From DATJPW01 sp963752855 (GTDB lineage Bacteria > Desulfobacterota > Desulfomonilia > Desulfomonilales > Desulfomonilaceae): DNA of 64,000 nucleotides. Made by a program: the position numbers and the translations under genes. Within the stretch, counting starts at the first letter, position 1. The number at the start of each line of letters is the position of its first letter. Positions 56,337 to 64,000 of this stretch are shown here, in pieces. The stretch is taken from the NCBI GenBank assembly GCA_963752855.1, contig CAVVZX010000004.1:69291-133290 (forward strand). Direction: 5' to 3'. Under the pieces are notes generated by a model. That model ran no database searches. It saw nothing but the letters and a program-made list of their open reading frames with translations, and was not told the DNA's origin.

Positions 56337-57551
56337 ATGAACAAGATCATCACACTAATCGCTGTAGCGCTCTTAGCCCTTCCGACGTGCTTGTTTGCGG
56401 CTCAAAGCCAAAACTTGGAGTCGATCCTTCTGGACGCGGCATCGGCTGGAAAGACGGATATGGTCAAATCGTTTCTTGATAATGGCGCGAATATTGAGGT
56501 CAGGAATGACGCTGGAGCGACTCCCCTGATCTTTGCCTCAGCCAAAGGTCAAAAAGAGGTTGTCGCCTTACTCCTCGAGCGAGGGGCGAACGTTAACGCC
56601 AGGACAAGTACTGGGATAACTCCTCTTATGGGCGCCGCGGCCGGAGGCTATGCTGAAGTAGTCAAGCTTCTGTTGGCTAAGGGAGCGGATGTCTCCGCCA
56701 AGGACCAGCAGGGCCGCACTGCATTTAGTATGGCTGAAGCCGCAGGCGAATCGCAGGTGACCGCTTTACTAAAGTCGGCCGCTCTGGAACAGACGCGCAG
56801 TGCTTCAACTTCAATCCCGCATGCGACTTCGACACAACCTGCGGCGGTCCAACCTCCGGCGCCTCAACCTTCACAGGCTAGGGCAATGACCGCGCAACCT
56901 CTTGGGGCTCAACTGCACACGGAAACCATTGGCGAAGCAGATAATCCTTCGGGCCTGACGGTTCGTTCCGAACCTTCGCCACAGGGACATGTCATGGCAT
57001 ATCTGCCGGTTGGCTCGAAGGTGAGTTACTCGGGAGAGCCAAATAATGGATGGATTAGACTGTCCGGACCCATTGTAAACGGCTGGATCGCCGCTAAACA
57101 TGTCGGATCCGGCGGCGGCGAGGCCTCGGTCGTCAGAGTCGATAGCCCCGATCAATGTCTACGCGTGAGAGGCGGCCCGGGCGGCAATTATGACAAGATC
57201 GGGTGTCTTCCGATGGGCGCAAAGGTAAAAGTCGCGGGTCCGGCCCAAAACAACTGGGCTAAAATAACGTCGCCGATGGAAGGATGGGTGAGCGCCGGAC
57301 AGATTCAAGGTCCCGGCGTCTTTCCTGCTAAAGCGGCCAGCTCAGGCGCTCGAGAGGCCAAGAGTGAATCGCCGCGGGTCAGAACTTACAAACGGGAGAA
57401 ATCAGATGAAGACATGGGTTTCAGCCAAATGCAGTCCTCCGCGCCGGCGCAAGGCGTGACCGGTCCCAACTCATTCGGCCCAGGTGGAATGGCTGGACCG
57501 GGTGGAATGCTCCGCATGGGACCTTCGCCATTCGGCATGGGTTTTCGATGA
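56337..57551 (+). CDS. Exported ankyrin-repeat and SH3-like protein
   Basis: A 404-residue intact protein. The signal peptide IITLIAVALLALPTCLFAAQ is followed by three ankyrin repeats (about 30-140: TDMVKSFLDNGANIEVRNDA and GATPLIFASAKGQKEVVALL), a Pro/Gln-rich linker, and two bacterial SH3 domains (about 200-250 with SGLTVRSEPSPQGHVMAYLP and 260-310 with CLRVRGGPGGNYDKIGCLPM). The tail is Gly/Pro/Met-rich. SH3b domains bind peptidoglycan or peptides, so a periplasmic scaffold is likely. TAGGAGA precedes ATG 56337. A truncated duplicate of its start lies at 54363. Confidence 0.88.
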   Translation: MNKIITLIAVALLALPTCLFAAQSQNLESILLDAASAGKTDMVKSFLDNGANIEVRNDAGATPLIFASAKGQKEVVALLLERGANVNARTSTGITPLMGAAAGGYAEVVKLLLAKGADVSAKDQQGRTAFSMAEAAGESQVTALLKSAALEQTRSASTSIPHATSTQPAAVQPPAPQPSQARAMTAQPLGAQLHTETIGEADNPSGLTVRSEPSPQGHVMAYLPVGSKVSYSGEPNNGWIRLSGPIVNGWIAAKHVGSGGGEASVVRVDSPDQCLRVRGGPGGNYDKIGCLPMGAKVKVAGPAQNNWAKITSPMEGWVSAGQIQGPGVFPAKAASSGAREAKSESPRVRTYKREKSDEDMGFSQMQSSAPAQGVTGPNSFGPGGMAGPGGMLRMGPSPFGMGFR

Positions 57552-57894
57552 GTCGGACTGTCTGTTAACCGTCACGAACAGAGGAGAGAACTATCTGTAG
57601 GTTCCGCGAATCGAGGAGAGTTATGAAAATCAACTGTGACGATACGATCTTTGTCAAACGTAGATGTCCTCTCGGCGAAAAAGGATTCCATAAGCCTCAG
57701 CCGTCCCCACCTTTGTGAGATAGGCTGCCTCGTTTCCGCCAGTTCGAGAACGCTATGACGCCAAATCAATGAAAAATTGTTTTGGCGCTTTGCAATTTCC
57801 TTCAAAGACTTATCGCTGGAGCAGACTTTCTTTACAGAAATCATGGCAAAACGGCCTTTTTCGCTTGGTGATGAGCCGCAAAATCTCGACGGCC
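57552..57894. other. Gap with no recognised gene
   Basis: About 343 bp between convergent genes. Frames on the minus strand extend beyond the DUF4189 gene but show no homology. Nothing else supported. Confidence 0.45.
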
Positions 57895-58281
57895 CTATCT
57901 TATGGTGCAATACGCCCCGATAATTTTGCAAGAGCCGGCTTTCTTCTCGCAGCGATTCATCGCTCGAAGTTCCGCCTGTCTGTGGTTCGGTTGCGACCAA
58001 CTCCACGCAAGAAACGATCTGTCGTTTTGTGATCGCGCCAAGCCAGCGCAACTATGATACGTGATGGTATAGACAATACAATCATCTTTGCCGCACAGGC
58101 GACGAGCGGTCTCCGCGGCCTCGGTGTTCGTATCTCCCGTGCCCCAGGTCGTCGTGACGGTAGACTTGGAATATGCAATGGCTCCGTATGGGCCCTTGTC
58201 CCCGATATTGCTCGCCATAGTTGTCCCGGCCGCGGCTACGGTGACAAGCAGTCCCAACACTACGATCAATTTTGCGTTCAT
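57895..58281 (-). CDS. DUF4189 exported protein
   Basis: A 128-residue secreted protein. The signal peptide LIVVLGLLVTVAAAGTTMAS precedes GPYGAIAYSKSTVTTTWGTG, the DUF4189 start, and AAETARRLCGKDDCIVYTIT, with Cys pairs in CGKDDC, CEKKAGSC and AYC that probably form disulfides. A ribosome site AGAGGTGG precedes ATG 58281. The function of the domain is unknown; it also occurs in proteins linked to host interaction. Confidence 0.82.
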   Translation of the reverse strand: MNAKLIVVLGLLVTVAAAGTTMASNIGDKGPYGAIAYSKSTVTTTWGTGDTNTEAAETARRLCGKDDCIVYTITYHSCAGLARSQNDRSFLAWSWSQPNHRQAELRAMNRCEKKAGSCKIIGAYCTIR

Positions 58282-58798
58282 TTCTAGCCACCTCTTTCAA
58301 TTTTAAGTCCCGTTAATCTGCTCCAAAACGCTTTGTCTTTTCAGATGCGCGCGTTGTAAAAAGGATTCACTTTGAGCTTCTTGTCCATTTATGCGCTCGT
58401 TGGTTGCAGGGCGGGTGAGGGAATGCGACATTTCGCCATAACGCGCGCTGGGCCTATAGAACTTCATCCGAAGGGATTCCGCTAAAGCGCCGAAAGAGTA
58501 TTAGCGCGACCCAGCGAAAGCCTGGCGCCGGCGCAGCAGAAGAGTAATGGAGCGAAGTTCATTACTTACAGACTGATGGCGCCTCAAGCTACCTCACTCA
58601 GCTGAACGCCTGCTCCGATCCGCTAGTTCAAGTTGACTCGGCGACTTGACCGGAAGTATCTTAGGATAGGTTAGACAAGTTTGGCGCCGCGGAATCCGTT
58701 TTCGAGCTGGGTAGGGCGGCCCGTGGCCGCCGCAAGGGAGATTGTTTTGGCAATGTTCCGCAAGGGACGGCGCCGTTTTCCTTACGTAGGAGGGTATA
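58282..58798. other. Gap with no recognised gene
   Basis: About 517 bp. GGCGCCGCGGAA (58683) and TTCCGCAAGGGACGGCGCC (58757) form a loose inverted repeat that would bracket the region before the FMN reductase gene. No gene seen. Confidence 0.45.
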
Positions 58799-59371
58799 AT
58801 GAAGATTACGAGCGTGTTGGGCAGTCCTCGCACGAAAAAAGGCAATACGGCGAAGGTACTGGGGTGGGTTGAAGAAGAACTTCGGGCAAAAGGGCACGAT
58901 GTGGATCGTATCAATATAACCGAGAAAAAGGTGAACGGCTGCAAAGAATGCTACACCTGCCAGGGAATCCCCGACGAGCCCGGCTGTCCCCAAGAAGATG
59001 ACGCGAAAGAAATCTTCGAGCGACTAATGGCTTCCGACGCCATGTTGCTTGCTTCTCCACTGTTTTGTTGGGGTTTCTCTTCGCAAATCAAGCCGTTGAT
59101 AGACCGTCATTTCTGCCTGGTCACAGGCTACGGAACGCCGAACTGGAAATCTCTCCTTGAAGGAAAACGGGCCGGACTGTTAGTGACGTGCGCAGGTCCA
59201 ATCGAGGAAAATGCGGACCTCGTGGTTCAGATGTTTAAAAGACTGATGAACTATGCAAAGATCAGCGCGGCCGAATCCTTGGTAATACCGTTTACTACCA
59301 CACCCGATGCGATGGGCGAAGAAATCAAGGGACAAGCCGTGAAATTTGCGGGCAGACTTGTGGGGGCTTAG
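58799..59371 (+). CDS. NADPH-dependent FMN reductase family protein
   Basis: A 190-residue flavodoxin-like reductase. ITSVLGSPRTKKGNTAKVLG is the FMN phosphate loop, NGCKECYTCQGIPDEPGCPQ the Cys-rich loop typical of the iron-sulfur flavoprotein/IsfN-like subgroup, and LLASPLFCWGFSSQIKPLID the isoalloxazine site. The compact C-x2-C-x2-C-x8-C could bind a 4Fe-4S cluster, as in iron-sulfur flavoproteins of anaerobes. TAGGAGG precedes ATG 58799. It reduces flavins, quinones or oxygen. Monocistronic. Confidence 0.88.
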   Translation: MKITSVLGSPRTKKGNTAKVLGWVEEELRAKGHDVDRINITEKKVNGCKECYTCQGIPDEPGCPQEDDAKEIFERLMASDAMLLASPLFCWGFSSQIKPLIDRHFCLVTGYGTPNWKSLLEGKRAGLLVTCAGPIEENADLVVQMFKRLMNYAKISAAESLVIPFTTTPDAMGEEIKGQAVKFAGRLVGA

Positions 59372-59414
59372 GACAGAGTGGCGCAAGTACGGAGCAGTCG
59401 GCTGCGCAACTATT

Positions 59415-59636
59415 GAGCCCCGCAGGGGCCGACCAACGGTAGCCACGGGCGGAAGCCAGTGGAACAACGGTTCCTCACAATCATTTGAAGAATTGACCCC
59501 AAAGGGGACGACCAAGGATGTGAGTTGGATTATGGGATTGGTCGACCCCTTTGGGGTCCGGAACGGTTTCATGAAGGCCTTCTTACCGTGGGTTGCCGCC
59601 CAAGGCTACGGGTGGGCCGCCCCTACGGGGCTATGA
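59415..59636. repeat. Nested inverted repeat, MITE-like
   Basis: The outer arms are GAGCCCCGCAGGGGCCGACC (59415-59434, continuing to about 59458) and its approximate complement ending ACGGGGCTATGA at 59636. The inner arms GACCCCAAAGGGGACGACC (59495-59513) and GGTCGACCCCTTTGGGGTC (59540-59558) are complements with one mismatch. Degenerate single copies lie at about 52371 and, less clearly, 43239. No gene in this 361-bp gap. Confidence 0.78.
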
Positions 59637-59732
59637 CGGCTCCTGAGAACACCGCCCGCGTTCGTGAAGTAGCAGTACTTGGTGATGGTTCACCGACTCA
59701 GCGAGACGAAATCCTAATGCGGGCCGACATTA

Positions 59733-61399
59733 ATGTCTGATCGAAACAATGGCACAAAATCTGGCAAGCAAAATCCCGACGCTCGAAGAGCGGAGACACG
59801 AGCCAGGAACGACCGGGAAATCCTTGAAGCTCTTGTGAATGCCATAGATTCCTCGGCCGACGCCATGATCGTCTACGATCTTGAGGGCAACGCCAGGTAC
59901 GTGGGCAAATCATTTACTCGAATGTTCGGATGGACCAAGGAAGAAATTGTGGGCAAGCGAATACCCTTTATGCCCGAATCCGAACTTCGAGCTTCCCTTG
60001 AGCACATCGGCCGACTCATAGAAGACGGGAAACCGGTGTCCGGGTTCGAAACCATAAGGAACACAAAGGATGGCCGGGTATTGAATATTAGCATTAGCTC
60101 GTCGCGCTATAACGATCGTGACGGCAATCCTGCAGGGATACTGGTCATAATGCGCGATATAACCAATCGCAAACAGGGCGAAGCTCAGTTGCGAAAGAGG
60201 GAGGAAGAATACCGCAAGCTCTACAAGCGGTCAAAGCGCGGTGAAGACCTTTACCGATCGTTAATCAACTCTTCAGCCGACGCCATAGTCATCTATGACC
60301 TGACCGGCGCCGCCATATACGTGAGCGACGCGTTCACCCGGATCTTCGGATGGACCAGAGAGGAAGTTGTGGGTCAGCGGATACCTTTTGTGCCCGAGTC
60401 TGAGCTGGAGACATCTTTGCAGGGCATTACCAAACTCATACGTGACGGCGAGCCTGTCAGCGGATTCGAGACGAGGAGGAACACCAAAGATGGCCGAGTC
60501 CTTGATGTGAGCGTCAGCTCGTCGCGATATCACGATCACGAGGGTAATCCGGCGGGCATCCTGGTTATCCTTCGCGATATCACTGCATGGAAGTCCATGG
60601 AAAGGGCCCGTAAACGTGCGGTTAGCCATCTGGCGCACGAATTGACCACTCCCCTCTCGATCGTCAGAGCCTCGGTACCAAAGCTCACTCAAGAGAACTT
60701 GTCCCGCGAGTTGAAAGAGAAGATCGTTGACAGGATAGCTCGGAACCTGAAGCGTTTAACTGACATGCAGGAAATCGTCCAGGACATGATCGAGCGACGC
60801 GAGTGCAAGCCTGTAGGCTTTTCCGATAATCCCGTTCACGCGCAAAATTCTGGACGAAATCCGCCAAGAGAGTTCTCATCGGTCCGTGGAAATTGTCCCG
60901 CATTTGGAACCTTTGGGGACGGCCTTTATTGACCCGATCGTCTTCAAGAAGGCGCTAGGGACGCTACTAAAGAATGCGATTGAAAACACACCGGATGAAG
61001 GCAAGGTTGTCGTTACTTTGGAAAAGGACCCTTTGGGGGTCATGCTTAAGGTTTCAGATCAAGGGATGGGTATTGCCTGAAGCGGATCGTGCCTTTGTTT
61101 TTGAAGCTTTTCACCACACTCAGGATACCGACCAATATTCCACAAAGAGTCCCTATGATTTTGACGCGGGCGGAAAGGGCCTTGAGCTGATGCAGCTAAA
61201 GATCCTGGCGGACGAAGGCTGCTTCGACATTTGGTTTGAAAGCCAGAGATGCCGATACCTTGCCTCACCCGATGGCAGATGTTCCGGAGAAATATCCTCG
61301 TGCGAGCATATCACTGATCCCGAAATTTGCGCCCAATCCGGCGGAACCACGTTCTACGTCCTCTTTCGTGAACCGCAAGGCTGGCCGCTCAGCTCGTGA
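59733..61399 (+). pseudogene. Dual-PAS histidine kinase, two frameshifts
   Basis: Cytosolic sensor kinase without membrane segments. Two PAS domains (about 30-145 and 170-285) are so alike that they arose by duplication: DSSADAMIVYDLEGNARYVG versus NSSADAIVIYDLTGAAIYVS. HisKA has the H-box AVSHLAHELTTPLSIVRASV. The frame changes near 60835 to TRKILDEIRQESSHRSVEIV and LLKNAIENTPDEGKVVVTLE (N-box), and near 61075 to a segment with GGKGLELMQLKILADEGCFD (G2). The nucleotide lid then holds a Cys-rich insert (Cys at RCRY, GRCSG, SSCEH, EICAQ) before GGTTFYVLF. Total about 550 residues. No response regulator is adjacent, so it is an orphan. Confidence 0.82.
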
Positions 61400-61955
61400 T
61401 GGCGGAAGCAGTCCATCGTGTGATCGTTGACCATGCCGACAGCCTGCATGAATGCATAGCAGATCGTTGGTCCCACGAACGTAAAACCTCTTTTCTTGAG
61501 ATCTTTGCTCATGGCTTCAGCTTCCGGTGTCTTCGCCGGCACGTCGATGAGGCGCTCCCGGCGATTTTGGATGGTCTCGTCCACCAACAAATCGCCAGAT
61601 ATAGGAATCAAAGGAGCCGAATTCTTTTCTGAATCTCCAGCACAGCTTTGGCATTGGTCACAGCGGAGCGAATTTTCAGCCGATTGCGGATAATGCCGGA
61701 ATTTAGTAGCAATTGACCGATCTTGTCTTCTCCATAGGCCGCCACCTTTTCCGGATCAAAATTGTCAAAGGCCGCCCGGTAGTTCTCCCGCTTCTTCAGG
61801 ATTGTTGACCAGCTCAAACCGGCCTGGGCCCCCTCCAACACCAGGAACTCGAATAGAAGCCGGTCGTCATGCACAGGGACGCCCCATTCCTCATCATGGT
61901 AAGCAATCATCATGGGATCCTCCCCGGCCCAACTGCATCTTGCCTTGCTCTTCAT
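61354..61955 (-). pseudogene. tag: DNA-3-methyladenine glycosylase I, two frameshifts
   Basis: Tag removes 3-methyladenine from DNA (base excision repair). The first part has ARCSWAGEDPMMIAYHDEEW (Cys and His of the zinc site), GAQAGLSWSTILKKRENYRA and SGIIRNRLKIRSAVTNAKAV. The frame changes at an A-run near 61620 (QKEFGSFDSYIWRFVGG) and again near 61575 to VPAKTPEAEAMSKDLKKRGF, FVGPTICYAFMQAVGMVNDH and TMDCFRH (zinc His and Cys). The concatenated length of about 195 residues is normal. ATG 61955 is chosen (GGAGATGA upstream). Its 3' end overlaps the convergent kinase gene by about 45 bp. The breaks may be sequencing errors, because all active-site residues are kept. Confidence 0.85.
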
Positions 61956-62271
61956 CCTCATCTCCTCGTCAGTGTCCAGTCGGCCGTACATGACTGTTAT
62001 ATCACCGTAACATCACATCCTGCCAAACGCCGAGCATAGCGCATACTCAATGGTTTTGAATCAATAACGCATAATCGGAAAAATTGTGATCTGGTCTTGA
62101 ATCAGATCCTATCAGCCAACATCTTCACAATTTTCCTTGACCTGCGGTTATCGGATTCAGGTATGTGTGTCTTCGCAGGCGGGGTATCTGATTAAATCTG
62201 CGCTCGGCGGCAGACGTTGTCCGCTCTCAGAGAGCAGCAGGTGCAAAGGCGCCTTTTCGTCGGGGAATCAT
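61956..62271. other. Gap with no recognised gene
   Basis: About 316 bp. AATTGTGATCTGGTCTTGAA and CACAATTTTCCTTGACC are AT-rich and could hold a promoter for the next gene, but no clear boxes stand out. Confidence 0.4.
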
Positions 62272-63541
62272 ATGAACAAACGGAAGATCAACGCTAAGCA
62301 ATTGGTGAGTGATATTAAATCGGGCATGAGTGACGCCCAACTGATGGCGAAACACGAACTCACTCCTAAGGGCCTCCAAAGCGCGTTCAGGAAACTGGTC
62401 GAAGCAGGGCTTCTCAATGCCTCGTCTCTTCGTGAACGAGGGCTGGCTAAGGCAGGTCCCAAGCCCGATACGTTTGAAGGTGATGGCGCCTCTCCCGGAC
62501 CTGCCGTTTCAGATGAGCAGAGACCCACAGAGTTGCTCCAGACCATTGCTTATGATGTAAAGAGCGGCCTCCACGATTCGGATATAATGCGGCGCTACGA
62601 ATTGAGCCCTGGAAAACTCAAAGAAATCAAAAACGAGTTGGTCCGACTGGGGTACCTGAGCGGTGTGCACGTTTTGGGCGCGGAAGCCAAGAAAACGAAA
62701 CTCTGCCCTTTCTGTTCCCAGGAGATTCAAGAATCCGCCGCCAGGTGCGTGCACTGCGGGCAGTGGTTGCACGCCGCGGGCAGCCGGGGTTCGCATGGGG
62801 GCCCCTCAGCCGGAAATGGGCGCTCACGATGGCGCGTTCAACGATGTCGGTGAGGAACGTGAAGAGGATTGCCCGTGGGAAGACCGAGGGAGCTACGGAA
62901 CCTAAACGCATTTTTTCAAACAGCGACGAAATGTCTGCTTACTCCGACGAAATTCTTTTCGACGCTGCCAAGACAAGGAGGTTTTCTCAACCCGGTTCTT
63001 TTCGGAGTCATGTCGATAGTCGCGAGCTTCAGTTCTCGCGTATATCTGGTACAGCTTGCTCAGCAGAGGTGGGGGGGGACTATTCGGCTTTTTGATTGGC
63101 ATGATCTTTGTTGTCCTTGGCGCGTTTATAATAGTCCCCATTGCTCTGTTTGTGTGGAGCGGCATCTTGCACCTTTGTCTTCTCCTGGTAGGAGGGGCGA
63201 ATGAAGGATACCAGGGGACGTTTCGTGTCGTATCCTATTCGTCTGTCACTTCTCTATTCAACGCCATACCTGTTGCTGGGTACCATCGCCAGCCTTTGGG
63301 GGATTGTGCTGACAGTCATAGGGCTCAGAGAAGTCCACAACACGAGCACCGGCAAATCCGTGGCCGCAGTGCTGATACCGGCGGGTGTTGCGATACTTCT
63401 CGCTATTGGCGCGATAGCAATGGGCGCCTTCGCAGCGGCCAATTGGTCAATACCATTTCTTTCGCGGTCTTCTCAGAGTCAGACATTGTCGAATGAAGTT
63501 TGGCAGCCGTGGAAGACTACATTGCCAAGATCGACACCATA
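62272..63541 (+). pseudogene. HTH-like repeats, zinc ribbon and YIP1 membrane domain, four frameshifts
   Basis: A multi-domain membrane protein. ATG 62272 starts repeat 1 (about 6-55, core DAQLMAKHELTPKGLQSAF) and repeat 2 (92-130, core DSDIMRRYELSPGKLKEIK), the same module as in the STAS protein at 12186. A zinc ribbon follows (CPFCSQEIQESAARCVHCG, Cys 145, 148, 159, 162). Frame changes near 62790, 62900, 63075 and 63285 then link EEREEDCPWEDRGSYGT, NAFFQTATKCLLTPTKFFST, LPRQGGFLNPVLFGVMSIV, FGFLIGMIFVVLGAFIIVPI and GIVLTVIGLREVHNTSTGKS, a YIP1-type domain of about five helices. The four breaks make function doubtful unless they are assembly errors. Confidence 0.7.
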
Positions 63542-64000
63542 AAGGAGCAGGACCCGGTATCCGCCCCAGCCCAGGCGCGGCAGGCTATGACAGACTTGGA
63601 GGAGGTCCTGATCGGTTCGAAGGCGCCGGTAATGTCAGCCAGGTCAGACAATTAGCCCAGACATTTGGAGGAAGTATGATTGCGCAAATGAGCCTCCAGA
63701 GACTTTGGGCGAGAAGCGACCTGTCCAAACTGGATCATATGCTGGAATTGCAACGAAAAGCGCTGCTGCGAAAGTGCGGGAAATGAATCAAACTGAAAGT
63801 AAGAAAGCCCGAGATCTCGTCGGGGATCCTCCCGCTCCTTGTGGGCAAAAGCATCTGTACATATTCTTCTCTCCATGCCCCGGACCCTTTTGTAGGCTGT
63901 ACACCCACGTGTCTGCCCTGGGCTGGACACACAGGTCCTCTTTCCTTACAGATGCCGGTCATCTTTGATTCTTCAGCCGGGAGACTGAACGGTCTTAGCT
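63542..64000. other. Right edge, no gene supported
   Basis: Frames such as AVEDYIAKIDTIKEQDPVSA followed by MTDLEEVLIGSKAPVMS (about 63510-63654), and one starting MNQTESKKARDLVGD at 63784, could be parts of a decayed gene after the YIP1 gene, but none has a recognisable family, clear ribosome site or full length. Confidence 0.4.

Noticed and set aside
54523..57551. The exported repeat protein considered as a polymorphic or contact-dependent toxin
   Set aside because: No C-terminal toxin domain, no immunity gene and no TpsB- or VgrG-like partner. The end is a disordered Lys/Asn/Gln tail.
32000..60000. Repeated short motifs considered as a CRISPR array
   Set aside because: The copies are kilobases apart and mostly in both orientations, without regular spacers or cas genes.

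Overview
This window looks like part of a chromosome from a Gram-negative, anaerobic or microaerophilic bacterium, most likely a Desulfobacterota (deltaproteobacterial) relative such as a Desulfomonile-type lineage. That placement is an inference from gene content: TRAP uptake plus CoA-ligase, DUF362 and Fe-S proteins, molybdenum hydroxylases, and many short dispersed palindromic repeats between genes. No rRNA, tRNA, CRISPR array, prophage or complete insertion sequence was found.

Layout. 0-2.4 kb: two family-4 glycosyltransferases, the end of a surface-polysaccharide locus. 2.4-7.1 kb: an inverted repeat, an MFS transporter divergent from a Tat-exported bicupin (oxalate decarboxylase-like), a Tat-exported DUF362 protein and an exported ankyrin protein. 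7.4-10.5 kb: a TetR regulator, an AhpD-like protein and a 4Fe-4S/SCP2 protein, with matching GACCGGTC operators before the first two genes. 10.7-13.4 kb: two STAS-type proteins, one carrying a repeated helix-turn-helix-like module, and small proteins. 13.9-15.8 kb: an ArsR/AHSA1/PhnB/VOC operon with a readable promoter and operator. 17.1-18.6 kb: a decayed ATP-grasp gene. 18.9-24.8 kb: a purine-catabolism operon (guanine deaminase, a membrane ABM protein, xanthine dehydrogenase FAD subunit, fused Fe-S/Mo subunit). 25-30.7 kb: a BBE-type flavin oxidase, threonine dehydratase, an ion channel and a DUF302 protein. 30.8-37.4 kb: an SDR, a PaoABC-type aldehyde oxidoreductase and an alpha/beta hydrolase. 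38-47.5 kb: MscS, SulP, DUF4331, bacterioferritin, an SDR, and a tight operon of cytidylate-kinase-like/BON, CBS and HPP membrane proteins. 47.5-52 kb: a type II toxin-antitoxin pair, and IclR/TRAP-binding protein/AMP-ligase. 52.5-64 kb: PhoH2, two exported repeat proteins, DUF4189, an FMN reductase, a PAS-PAS histidine kinase, Tag glycosylase, and a repeat/zinc-ribbon/YIP1 membrane protein.

Two properties cut across the window. First, about twenty genes are interrupted by one or more frameshifts although the amino-acid homology continues cleanly in another frame, while other long genes are intact. This spread is about what random indels would give, so uncorrected assembly errors are as likely as real gene decay. 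Genes with a single frameshift are listed as CDS and those with two or more as pseudogene. Second, several families of short dispersed repeats fill most gaps. One has a TTGCCGGARGGG core plus a hairpin, one is about 180 bp long, and several are MITE-like inverted repeats.

The most interesting unexplained element is a roughly 45-residue module with the core LM.KY.LSP+GLQ.L. It occurs twice in a STAS protein (12.2 kb) and twice in a zinc-ribbon/YIP1 membrane protein (62.3 kb). The kinase-like/BON, CBS, HPP operon is the next best candidate for an undescribed system.
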